A DNA stretch of 64,000 nt, from the NCBI GenBank assembly GCA_039566865.1, contig CM076943.1:29024663-29088662 (forward strand). Reading direction: 5' to 3'. Below the pieces are notes generated by a model. That model had not been told where the DNA came from, did no database searches, and saw only the letters and a list, made by a program, of their open reading frames with translations. The position numbers and the translations under genes were made by a program. Shown here piece after piece: positions 1 through 12,800 of this stretch; within the stretch, counting starts at the first letter, position 1; the number at the start of each line of letters is the position of its first letter. The DNA is from Aurelia coerulea (Eukaryota > Cnidaria > Scyphozoa > Semaeostomeae > Ulmaridae).

Positions 1-585
1 TGGGAAAATGTTTATCTCCACACAATAAAAGTTGTTATAAAGCTTCATTTCCAAGATATACATATCTAAGTGGTCGTATTAATGCATAGATGCATAGAGT
101 CTGCAAATTGGTCCTTTGCGGGGAGTTTATAGTTCCCTGTGCAAATCCTAGCACTCAAAATTCTTATTTAGAATTTAGTGTGTTCATAATCAGTACCTTG
201 GTGCAGGAATCAAGAAATCGCTCGTCGTAGTAGAGCATTTTGGGTTTGCAGGGCAATTTCGCTTCTACATTGCAAAAATGTTTCGTTCCAGAACTCAGAA
301 ATCATGCTCACAAAGTCGAATTATACATAATTATGAAAAAGACATAATGTTTAGCCTAAAAAATCTTCTGCCAGCTTCAGATTTCGGCGGATGAATGTTC
401 TGCAAAATGCTTTGCCAAAGCTTTTTCACGGTGAAGGCCCTGTTTTTTTAGTGTCACATAGCTTTAATGTTTTTTATTTTATTTTGAAGTCTCATAGATT
501 CACTTTGTTTTAATTTCTGGTAGCATTAGCCTTATTGTTACAAGAATGTTATATTTTAAGACTGACCCCGTTTTCTCACCAACAG

Positions 586-826
586 CAATCTTCAGGGCCT
601 ATGCAGTTTATTGGAGAAAGGTGACTTGAACCTGAGGCTTGCAACTGGGGAGGTCATTGCCTTGATTTACGAACTTGGGCGCGAAATTGATGATACATTT
701 GATGGTTACGTTGATGGGCTGTATGATCTTCTTAAAGAGTTAGCAACTGACAGCAGCAGGTACAAAGCAAAGAGAGAGAAGCGACAACAAAGATCAACAT
801 TCAGGGATATTCTCAGGACTGTGGAG
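586..826 (+). CDS. IFRD homologue, internal exon a (first in window)
   Basis: This exon encodes the last helices of the IFRD domain. The acceptor is CACCAACAG before 586 and the donor is GAG|GTATGA at 827. The frame ends in phase 0. AG dinucleotides at 594-595 and 605-606 could be alternative acceptors. 586 is chosen because the upstream codons (NLQGLCSLLEK) still resemble the family. TTG at 611 is not a start codon. Confidence 0.85.
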
Positions 827-3800
827 GTATGACTACCAGATTTTTGTTAACTCTACTGTCAACTCTGTGAGTACACCTTTGGGTTTAACTAACCCTATCA
901 GTTTTAACAAGGGGTCCTCCTTGCAGAGACAAATTTGATCTTCATCATCAGAAAAATTGAAAACATGAATGTCTGTGGTAACACAGGTATGGTGAAGGTG
1001 AAATTGCGGTGTTTAACGCCAAGCCCTGGGATCACAGACGTAGCTAAGCGCTAATCGAGTCCGTGACCCCTTGCCATGACGCTCAAGTGGAGGGGCCCTT
1101 CTGGGTATCGAACCCTGTCCGCCTGACTGTTCTGGCTACAAAGTCAGGAGATTACACTACTGCGCCACAACACCTTCGTATCTGCCTAATAGGGGTATCC
1201 GCTCACAGAAAATTGAATGTATTTGTATGCACCTGTTGTCTCCACAAAATATGACACGTCCGAAAAGTTGTCAAAATGTGATTTGAAAGGGGAGTCAGAC
1301 AGAAAACGAGGATAACAGATTCTGCGTGTAGGCCTAAATGCCAAAAATGTCTCTTCGTTGTAATTCCAGCGAAATTAGTTGAGCAGCTAATCCAGTGGTG
1401 TTTGAGAAGGTTGTATTCACAGTTACGTTTTACCAAGCATCATAAATCTGTCTAAAATGGTGGTTTTTTTTGCCAGCTTCGAGTTGTTGATTTCTTTTCG
1501 CAGCTTCAGTGTTGCTCAGACTCAGGTAAGATCGCCATTTGAGAATTTCAAGCATTTTCAGTCAACAGAATGGCTTAGGAAATGCATCAAATTAACATAG
1601 ATGAACCATATTTTTTCAATTCAGTTCGAAATATTATTAAGAGCAACATCGATGGAAGCTAATAAAAATATGATTATATTTGTCGAAATATCCAATGAAG
1701 AGTCTTGCTTAGCCTAAGCACTTTCAGTCCTAATGTCCCGCGCAGCGTCACGTCCGACTGCTAACCTTCAAATTTCTGTTTGTGCTGTAGAGGGCCAACT
1801 TCATCAACTAGGAGCCACTCAAAACACCGCCACGAAAATTAGATGACTTTAATCCCTTACCCAATCGTCTCCGCAAAGGCCCTTTCTTTCGATTGGGAGG
1901 AGGAAGAGAAGGAATTATCTTAACAGAAGGGAGCCTGGACTGTTGTTCCAGGTAAAATGATAGAGGTACAATGATACCTTGCTCCGTTTGCTATAAGTCT
2001 CATCCCTATGAGATACAGATAGAAATATGCAATGGCCTAACTTATGTGATAGCTCGAGGGAATCTTCGGAATCCTAGCTGGAGGGTATCACTGAGACTGA
2101 AACATCAGCCGTCTGCATTTATTAGAAAGATGTAAAATCCCGACGATCTGTTGTCCAAGTCGTTTAATTCTGCATCGTCAAACTTTGAATCTATGTTTGA
2201 AAGCGTCAGTACATGTTGCTGTTATTTGTTATTGGTATTTGTAAAGGAGTGTCCTTTGTTCTCCGAAAACAGCACATCAAATCACTGGAAATTATTGTTC
2301 TGGAAATTATTGCACTTGAACTTAGACATACATTGCAAAACACTACTCAACAAAAGAATTGGTATAATTAGAATATGCTTGTCTGGCAAAAATGATGCTT
2401 TTACTAGGTGTCCCCATAAAACATACTTCCGTTTGAAAATCACCAAAATTTGATTTCACAGCCGATCTTCAATTTTTTTTCAAGTAGACCAAGGACCAAA
2501 TTATTCTCCCAAACATAGCTGATCTTGTAATTAGTTTGAAAATTAGCAATTGTAGTAGCTCGTTCTAAGGCTACCTGGTTGTGAATAATATTGCAAAAAA
2601 GCACTGATGGTTGCCAGATCAATTTCTTTGTGCATGTAAAGCTTCTAGTTCGGTCATAGATGACAGAAAGAAATGCGCACTAGCATTGGAGACTTCAGTG
2701 ATGATAACAAATCTGAACATGTTGACTTAGGCAAGATTGAATATTTTGCTTTAAAATCATGGCTAAAAATAAAGTTTTTCGAGGTGTAATTTGTTTGCCT
2801 TTTTGTATCAAAAGCAAACATTTTAACATCTTCAAATATTTTTTGGTCATTGACAAAACAAGTCAAAAAGAACATTTTATCAAAGGTTTGATAATCAAAT
2901 GTTGCTGATTTTTTAAACAGGAGTACTTTTTGGGACACAAGGTACGATTCTTGCAGCATGGCTTTACGTATCGTTCAATTCCTACCCTGACCACCCCCCC
3001 CCCGGAACCCCCTCACGGTGGGTTAGAGGCAGACATTCGAGAATTTTGAAATTCTCTTAATCACGGTTGTTATGCAGTTTTAAAAAGCTGAATAATTGGG
3101 CTTTTGTGTGCTTTTTAAAGTCTTCATTTATCTTGTGTTATCACAGAGTTATAGATTTTTGAATACGAGTAAATTGGACAAAATCTTTGAAAATGTTACA
3201 CCCAGCATTCTAGTGGCAAAGAATATGGAAAAATATTTTTCGGCTAGGAAAATGGCTTGCAGATAGTATGATCAGCATTACCAGTACGTAAATAGTCACT
3301 GTTTGTTGAAAAGCAAGATTAAAATGTTTTATCGAGTCCACTTTTACCACAGCAACAATTTTATTCTGACTCTTTGTCAGATTTGTCGTCTCTTTCAGAG
3401 GGCAAAATTTGACTTCAATCGAGAATATCTCCAAAAGTACGAGGAGAAACATCAACACCAATACATTTTCTGAAAGAGAAGCTTATGATAAGTTTATTTT
3501 TGAATCTTTCATTTTGTTTCACCTCGGAAAATTCAAATAAAAATGGGGGAAAGGCCTTTTTGGGACATTTTGGGTGTCATAAGGAAAGATATTAAGACAA
3601 GACCCATTTTTCAGAATGCTACAAAATATTTTAATTAAGGCGCATCCGCTAGGTAATATTGTGGTATTATTATGTGCATAAGAACCTTCTACATAGCTTA
3701 AGCTTATATTGAAATGTAACAGAAAGGAGATTTTTGGTTAGAATTCCTAAAACTGAAATTAGGTCCCAGTCTCCAAAATGTGGAGAAATATTCAACTTTA

Positions 3801-6800
3801 TTCATTGTTCCAACAGAATATGTCGAAAAGAGCCATCAGTCACCATTGCTAATTTTCTTGAGACCGAGGAGAGTATAAAAGGGATTTTTAGCTCAGAGTC
3901 TAAAATAAGAATATCGGGCCCCAGCCCCCCTAAATATGAAAATTTTAATTTTTTGTGAACCATTTGATTTACCCTTCTCATACGTTGAAAATGAGTTACC
4001 AACTGCTCCTGTAACATTTATTTCCCTGCAGATATCCACAAATGTCTGCAAAATGGCCATTTTGGCCCACTGTGCCCCTGGGATTTGCTCAAAAAACATT
4101 TGAGTAGCATTTGACAAGAACAGGAGCTTTTGCTTATATAGTAACTGGGAATAGGGCATTTTCTCAGTGCCCGGCCCCCGTGCATTTGTGCAAGAAATTT
4201 CCGTTTGACCCGTGGGCTGCCGGGGGGATGGTCAGGGTAGGAATTGAACGAGACACTAGGGTCCGTTTACATGAGAAACTCAAACCGGTTTTAAATTTCA
4301 TCTGAATCTGAGTTGAACTCGATGTCTGCCCTTGTGTTTACATGGAAAATGCGATTTCTAACTCAACGGGGATGAAAGTCAACTCGCATCTTCTCGCCTG
4401 TTCAAATCAGTTTGAAATGTCACCCGGTTTGAAAACATCATGTGAACGAAATATAGTTTCAAATTGATACATCGAGCCTTCCTAGTTCATTATTTCGTTT
4501 CTGATATATCGAGTGGTAATTTTATTTTCCGCGCGTAGTAGATTTACATGACCGAGAACCATTTTGCCACCAGGAGTTTCAGTTTTAGAGGAACTTATTA
4601 GTTTAATCCAGAATTTCCCACAGCTTGTGATAGGTGGTGTTCAGTCTGTGAATTGAATGGCTGGAAAGGAATATTAGATGCTTTGCTACCCGGTGTCCTA
4701 TAAAAGAGTACTCCTGTTCGAAAAATCACCATAGTTTGATTACATGACGAATCTTCTATTTTCTTTTTTGGAAAGTACCGGGTGAGTCAGAAAAACCGTG
4801 GGGTGTTTGGCCGATTGTGACATAGCGTTCAGCCACCCGATCGTAGCGAACTAAATTTTTTCTTGCAGCCAGAGGTCTAACTTAGATCATAAGCCTTTCC
4901 CCATCGAAATCGGTCACTTGATGTATTAGTCAGAAAATTTTTTCTTCGTAAGACGTTGTATGGGAGTTTTGCAAACTTATGAAATCTTTGATTGAGCCCC
5001 TTCAGCATTTTGCCCTTGCCAAAGCTGCAGGTACACGTGGTATTATCAGGGGAGAATGAAATAGTTTTGTCATGAAACATCGCGTTGATCTTGTTGACAT
5101 AAAGCTCTTTACAACACAAAGAAGCATGCGTTTTTACTGTTTCTCAAACATATTCTCTTTGCAGGACAAGTTATGACGTGGCAAGGCATCCCAGGGGAGA
5201 AAACACTATTTCCGAACTGTTTCATGCTCCCCAGATAATACCACATAATACCACGTGTACCTGCAGCTTTGGCAAGGCTAAAGCCCTGAAGGGGCATGGT
5301 TAAAGGTTTCCTCAGCTTGCAAGACTCCCATACAAAGTTTTAGGAAGAAAATCTTATTTAAATAATGAATCACATGACCGATTTTGATGGGGAAAAGTTT
5401 ATGATCTAAGTCAGATTTATGGCTGCACAGAATAATTTAGTTTACAACGGTCGGGTGGCTAAACGTGACGTCACAGTCCGCTAAACACCCCACGTTTTTT
5501 CTGACTCACCCGGTAGATCAAAGGCCAATTTTTTCCAGGTATAGCTCATCTTTTGATTGGTTTTAAAGAGACACAATCGCAAATTTTTTGTGTCTGAAAA
5601 TTTAAAACGAGATTCCTCATGCAAAAAGTCGAAACCTTGTACATTCTGAAAATATATTTAATACACAAAACCGAAAAGCTAATTGACCGAGATTTATGAA
5701 AAGAAACTCGCAAGGCGAGAATTTGACTATTGCCATTCCATTGTTTATGCGCACGTGCTGCAGAAAAGTGTGGGTACAAATATGTCGTTTTTCCTTTCGT
5801 TTTACTGTTTCATGATACTTCTAGAAGTCGTACGAAACTACTAAATGCATTTTCAGAATTTACAAGGTCTCTTCTATATGTATGAAGAATCTCGTTGAGA
5901 TTTTCCGACATCAAACATTTGCGATTGTGTTTCTTTAAAATTAGCAAATTTAGCTCTTTCTTGGGTGTTCTGGTTTGGTCACAAATTTAAGAAAGAAACG
6001 TAAACTGTTATTGTATACGTGAAGGATAATGAAACATCTTACAGTCGTGTCCAAAAATTTAAGACCACATTCTTGTCAACAACGTTTCTTCGCGTAACGA
6101 TATGGAACCCTACCGCTTTGCCTATTTTACTCTCGTGGAATTCGTTTGGATCAAATTTCCATGTAGATTCCGAAAATTGATGTTGTTTTTTGAATTTCTG
6201 TGCCATTTTGATATGACGTCACAATGAAATCTATCGAAATTCTCGGAAATTATAGTGGTTTTGCCAGCTAGGGGTAAGCCTGCGTGCAGCCTCTATTGTC
6301 ACTGCGGTGCGAAGGGGAGGAGGAAAGAGCGGCAGCAAGGGGTGTGACCCAAAGATTGTGCTACTCAGCTGTATGTTACATCAATCTATGTAAAATTCAT
6401 TTCTATGATTTCATTCCAAAATATCGAATCTCCACAAAAATTTTGCTTCAGGGAAAAGGTAGTGGAGTGCCTTCAGTCCACAGCTATGGCCATAAGTTTA
6501 ACACCACTCTTAGAAAAATGTGAAAAAATTCTGTGCTTATAAGGTAAGAGCCTGTGATATTCGATGAATCGAATAACAAAATAGTTCTTGAACGTTAATT
6601 TGAATAATTATGTGATTTGTTACTTCAAGCTAAAAATCAAGGGCTGGTCTTAAACTCATGGCCATAGCTGTGGACGGAAGGCCCTCTACTACCTTTTTCC
6701 CTCAAGCAATATTCTTCGTGGAGTTTAGACATTTTGCAGAGAAATCATAGAAATGAATTATGCATAGATTGATATAAAATCCAGCTGAGTAACACAATCT

Positions 6801-9800
6801 TTGGGTCACACCCCTTGCCGGCAGAACCATTATAATTTCCGAGAATTTCTATCGATTCCATTGTGATGTTATGGCAAAATGGTGGAGAAATTATAAAAAC
6901 AATATCAAAATTCAGAATCTACATGGAAATTTGACGAAAACAAGCTCTAAGAGAGTCAGATAGGCAGAGCGGTAGGGTTCCATCTCGTTACGCCAAGAAA
7001 CGTTTTTGACCAAAATGTGGTCTTAAATTTTGGCCACGACTGTAATATCATGGCTTTTTATGATAAACAATTTTAGAAATTTGTTTTGTATTGTATACTT
7101 TCGATGAATTGTAAATATTTTATCTATCTTTCTTATGTTACATTTGTATTATTCATTTTAACATGTTGTGTATATTATTTATTATATATTTCATATATTA
7201 TTATATATTATTATATATTATATATGTACTAAAAACTTTTATTTAAGCATTTCGGCATAAGCCTTCATCATTAATAGATGTTCTCATAATCAGAAGGAGC
7301 ATACGTATCAATTTTAGAAATCCAGAAATAATACAGAAAACAATAGCCTTAGTGGGATTCTGCTTTATAGAACAAGTCATAATATATATAGTATACCGGG
7401 TGTATCAGAAAAAATGGGCCACTTTCAAAATGCCTCTGCGATGGCAATTTAAACGCTATAAACTCATGCAATAAGTGTTTGGAATCTTTTTGAGTTGTTT
7501 CAAAAGCTGAAATCATTTCAACTGAATTTAGTGCTCTCAACAGCACAATATTGCCACTAGTAACTCAGATTTCTAGAACAGGCAATGGCAGAGGGTTATT
7601 TCGTGGAGAAAAATGACTACAGGAAAGGTAACGAATATCTGAGCGCTTAGGGGTTAATGATATTTTACTTTATTCCTATCTAAGGTGCACAACAAACCGT
7701 TAATGATTTTTATAAAAGATTCCATTTGTTGGCCATCATTAGTTATGCAGGCTCCGCGTCGGTCTCTCATTGTATCAAAGGCGTTTATACTTCTTTGCGT
7801 CGCATTGCATTCATTTTCATTTTAAATTATTTATACACAATATCCCTTCAGCATAATAAAACTACAAAAACATACAATGCAATTAATCAATATATTTATA
7901 TAAACAAAAAGAAAAACATCGAGGGCTAAAGATTATATTGCTGTTCTCCCAGGGAGTTGTGTTTCAAATTGCTTTCAGCTCATCAAATGTATTTTTAGTT
8001 GTTTTTTGAATCGGCACAAGGTAGGTAGTTCCCTGATATTTAAAGGGATTTCATTCCGGACCTTAAGAGCTGAATAGGAAAATCCTTTTTTGGCATACTC
8101 CAGATTGTACCTTGGAATCTGAAGATCTCTACAGAACCGCGTGTTATAACTGGAGTATTGGGATCTTTGTTGAAATTTGTTCCAGAGATTTTCCAGGCTG
8201 AGTCTGTTCATGATCTTATAGGCCATAACTGCACGATCAAACGTGACTAGTTGTCCAACCTGAAGGAAATTATTCGACCATTCGTCTTTTATCCTGGACG
8301 TATCGATCATGGAAATGGCTCTGTTTTGAAGACGTTGAAGGGACTCCTTTCTTGAATTAGAGAGGCTACCCCAGATTACATCTGCATATCGCATGTGACT
8401 TTCTACAAGAGCACGATATACATTGCTTAACTGAGATTGTGGGAGGATGTTCTTCAATTTTTTTAAAGATGCGAGACCTCCGTGAACTTTCCCTTGTTTC
8501 CCATTCTCTCGTTATGGCATCTTAAGCTCGTCTATGTTATAAGGCCGACGATTTTTTGGGACATCTCAGATTTTTGGGATGGAAACCGAAAGAGAAACAT
8601 AATTACAAGCATGAAACTAACTATTCCGTACCGAGGGAGAGTAGCAGTTCCAAAATTGGGAGAGTGATGCCTGTTTCTTCAAGCATGGTCAAAATTAGCG
8701 TTTTCAGGGGTTGAAATTTGCTATCACGAGCGCTCAAATCATTGATTTGAGGTAAGAAATAATATTTCTAGCCTTTTAAAATCTACTTTTGAAGAATCAA
8801 ACAAAAACGATCAAAACATTTATTTTCTGGGAATTTTAACGACTTGAAATCAGAAAATTAGGAGCATCTGCCATCAACCGGTCGACAAATTTGGTTAACT
8901 TTCACTAAAAAATCTTTTTTGTCGGCAAATATAGGTAAAGAAAATATATCTAAATTTAAGTTAAAGCTTATGGACTACGAAAATCGATGCTATAAATTTG
9001 CAAGGTTCAAGTCGCCACCGCAGAGGCACTTTTCTAATGGCCCGTTTCTAATGGCTGTCAAGCAAATATTGATTCATTCTAATCCATCTAGTACTCTTGA
9101 TGCTATGAATTTTCAACAGCGGGTTTCTGGCTCACCCGGTAGTAAGCTTTTATCCTATAGCTACTTGTGTACATGCCTACTTTAGATGAATGGATAGTAA
9201 TAATAATATTAATGATGGTCATAAAATGGCTTACATAGGCAAGATTTGCAATTTTGTTTAAAGAGTATTGCCTAGCATAATGTTTTTCAAACTGTCAATT
9301 TATACTCTTGAAGTATTGAAAAGAAATATTTTATCATCTTTAAATATATTTGGATAATTGACAAAAGAGATCAAACAGAAATTTTTATGATAGGGTTCTT
9401 GATAAAATTTTGGTGATTTTTTAAACAGGAGTACTTTTTTGGGGCACCCCGTATGATCCTACTGTGAACTTTTTTGGTATCTTGATTATTTTGAATATGG
9501 CGTCGTTGTTTAAATTTTTACACTTTTAAAATCAAAGAGGCAATAGCCGTTTGCACCACATTTTAAAGGTTTGAAGTCTGTGATACGATTACGTCATAAC
9601 TGATAAAGGGATCATCGTAGTGCACTTCGAAATTTGATTGAGAGTTAACGTCGCTTCATTGATTTGAAAGTGAAGGAATTTGATACAGTTACGATTTTCT
9701 TTGGTAATCTTGTTTAATCCCTTATCTGAAACGCTGAAAGCTTTCATTTTCTATGGAACGGCGCCTTGGATTGATTTCTATCTAATCTTTGTCTGCTAAA

Positions 9801-12800
9801 CGGTAAAATTTGTCTTAAGCTTTGCCATGACTGCAAATCGCACAAAAAACCAGATGTCGAAGACCGAGAATATTATAGAGTCATTGGCGCCGTAGTACTC
9901 AAAGTAAAAGCATTTTTGGGTGCAGTCTGGGCCATGACACCTGTTCTTATTCAGATTTATGACTTAATGGGAAATTGTTCCTGGACAGCGGTAAAGACGT
10001 TGCAGTTTTGGTATTTTCAGTTTTGTAAAAATTGAATGGAAATTTTTTGTAAACTTCATTTTTCAAAGGTGCTTAGAATGTTGCATTTTGTGGTATTTTC
10101 AGTTTTGCAAAGATTGAATTGAAATTTATTGTAAAATTCATATTTTAAAGGTGGCTAGAATGTTGCAGTTTGTGGCATTTTCAGTTTGTAAGGATTAGTA
10201 CCTATCGCAAATAAGATTGGAGTCAAACGTGTCTTCTTGTGAGATCTAATTGTGCAGAGACTAAGTAGGTTTCAATCAAAATGGAATTTCTTTGGCATTT
10301 TTATTGTGTAAAGATTAGTACCTATCGCAAGTAAAATTTGAATCAAACTGGTCCTTTGGTGACATTTTATCGTACAAGGAGTAATACCTATTATAAATAA
10401 GATGTCAATCAAAATGAAATTTTTGGCATTTTGATTGTGTAAAGATTTGAGTGAAATTTATTGTTCATTTTTCAACGGTGGTTAGAATGTTGCATTTTGT
10501 GTTTGCGGCATTCTCATTTTTACAAAAGATAAGTATCTGTCGACAGTAAAGGTTGAATCAAGATGTATTTGTGAGATGTTTTAATTGTGCAGAGAATAAT
10601 GCGTACTGTATCTGAGATTTGTGTCAAAATTTAGTTTAAGGAAATTCAAATGCTGTCTCAAATTAGATGTCACGTGAAAATAGCCACCAGCAGAAACAAA
10701 TGAAGTGTTATACTTGAATAATTTTGCATTATTGCTAATCTCACGTGACATTTGGGACAGACTTTCGTTGTACAAAGTTTCGTGCATATTGCATGCAAAT
10801 TAAACAATGTGCGCTAACCAGCAATTGACACTCTGCAATATCGGATTGAACAAACTGGATTGTGGTATTGCTTCACTGGACAGAGGCTGCTGGTTAGCGC
10901 AGAGTATTTAAATAGAAAGTATTGTAGAATGTCTCATGAGTTCAAAGTTTGGAAGAATGTTTTGCGATTTGAGGCATTTTCCGTTTCGAAAAGATTCATA
11001 CCAGCGCAAGTAACATTTCAATCAGAATCTATTCCTTAGAGTGTTTTGATTGTGCAAGGAACCATACTTTCTTTCTTCGAAATTTTAGATTTCTTCGAGA
11101 TTTTCTCTAGTATATTACACTAATCTAGTATTTTAGTGGGATTTCACTTTGTACTGTACCCTTTAGAGCCAAAATTGCCTAAAAGTTTTGAATTTTCGCC
11201 TCTGACAGTCCACATTTCAAAGGAGAAATCTATGTGGTATAATGCTCGTTTGTATGCAATTTTCACGGGATTTACATCATTTGAATCAGTTAAACTTTAT
11301 TTCTTGAATGTAGATGTAATTAGCAAGTTTATTTTACTATCATCTCAACGTTGATATTGACTACTGCGTAATTTATACAAAAGAAAAAATGCATCATTCG
11401 TTTATGAGCCTTAAGTCACATAGAGTATCGAGGCAGTTGCATTTTTTCAGTCTAAATTGAAAACTTATTTCATTGACTCCTATATTTTAATCTGAATTTA
11501 ACCTTCCCCTCAGATCCCCTAGACTTATCATTCTGAGGTTCATCTGGTTTATTATTTTATCTAATAGTTTTAGTTTCTTTGTTTTTATGGGGGGGGGGGC
11601 TCTCTCTCTCGATTAGTTAACCTATTTAGAGAGCTCCTCCTTAATTAATCTATCCTATATACAATCATGTAATGTCCTCATCTTGTTTTAAGTTACAGTT
11701 TTGTAATTTTTGTAAATTTTGCGTATTTGATTGTATCGTAATTGCATAGAATTGTATGCAGAATGGATTAATAATTCAATGAAACTGAAAACTGAACTGA
11801 AACTGAAGGCATGTTTGCCGAAGAACTCCTTTTTCGTAGCTCATCTGTGTTGATGCCAAGCTTCGATCTTTCCGTGATCGTTTCATTTGCTTCGACAAAA
11901 TGAAAATCAGCGCATGATTCTTTGTGCAAATTTTATTTTTTTGTTGCGCCAAAGATTTATCTAAAAGTTGCAATTTGACGTGATTCTTAACGCAGTGTTT
12001 GCCTTAGGCAAGGATACTACTTTTTAGCGACAGTGTTCTGCTTGAGTTTGAGCTCTGTTCAGTAGAAACTAAAGACTAAACTCATTAACCCCCACATTAA
12101 CCAACTTTAATGGTTTCATACAAAGTCACATCGCTTATTTAGATGATAAAGAACGAATTTTAACCACCATGATTTGCGAGATTTGCAAAATGGCGGAAAG
12201 CATCTTTGACTCTACGACTGTGCCCTCTCATTCTCGTAAGGCTGGCTGACAGCTTAATTTCCTTGGATCACAAATAGCTAGTTTTAGGCCAGCAGGATTG
12301 ACGCGATGAGACGAGCTTTTCAGAGTGTTCCGTCATCACCACCAGGTTGATCGGAGTACCTTAGCATGTTGTGTGTTTTTAACCGTAGGCAACTAGGCCT
12401 ATTTGCTTGATCTTCGAAGCAGATACCTTCACAGCTTCATCATAAAAACAGCCACAAGCAAGTTAAAGCAGCACCATGAACGAGAAATATGACAGAAAAG
12501 GCAACGTATTAAAACCTTTTAATTTTACAGAGTCCGATTGACTTGGATTCAGCCTGCCGTTGAATTTTTTATGATATCAGATGGTGTCTCTTTGATAAAA
12601 CTCGCAAAACCAGAGTGTAACGGATGAGCGTCCTGTTCACACTGCTCCTGCTATGTCCTTACACTTTTGTTCTTTCCACCGGGTGTCCCAAAAAAGTACT
12701 CCAGTTTGAAAAATCGACAAAATTCGATTATGAAAGCTATTATAAAGGTTTCTTTCTATCTCTTTTGCCAATGATCTAAATATATTTGAACATGATAAAA

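Larger units (their letters stand above)
4689..9451. mobile_element. Element A2: the same family as A1, blown up to 4.8 kb by nested insertions
   Basis: The left end CCCGGTGTCC follows TA at 4687-4688. The right end (AAACAGGAGTACTTTTTTGG, then GGCACCCCG) precedes TA at 9452-9453. A-family sequence is found at 4689-4777, 5514-5565, 5936-6041 and about 9200-9451. The rest is later insertions: B1, M, C and D (listed separately). Site structure agrees with the uninterrupted copies A1 and A3. Confidence 0.65.

Noticed and set aside
1100..1178. tRNA gene on the minus strand
   Set aside because: A and B boxes are present, but the anticodon and acceptor stems do not pair and unrelated repeat sequence continues. 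A SINE is the better call.
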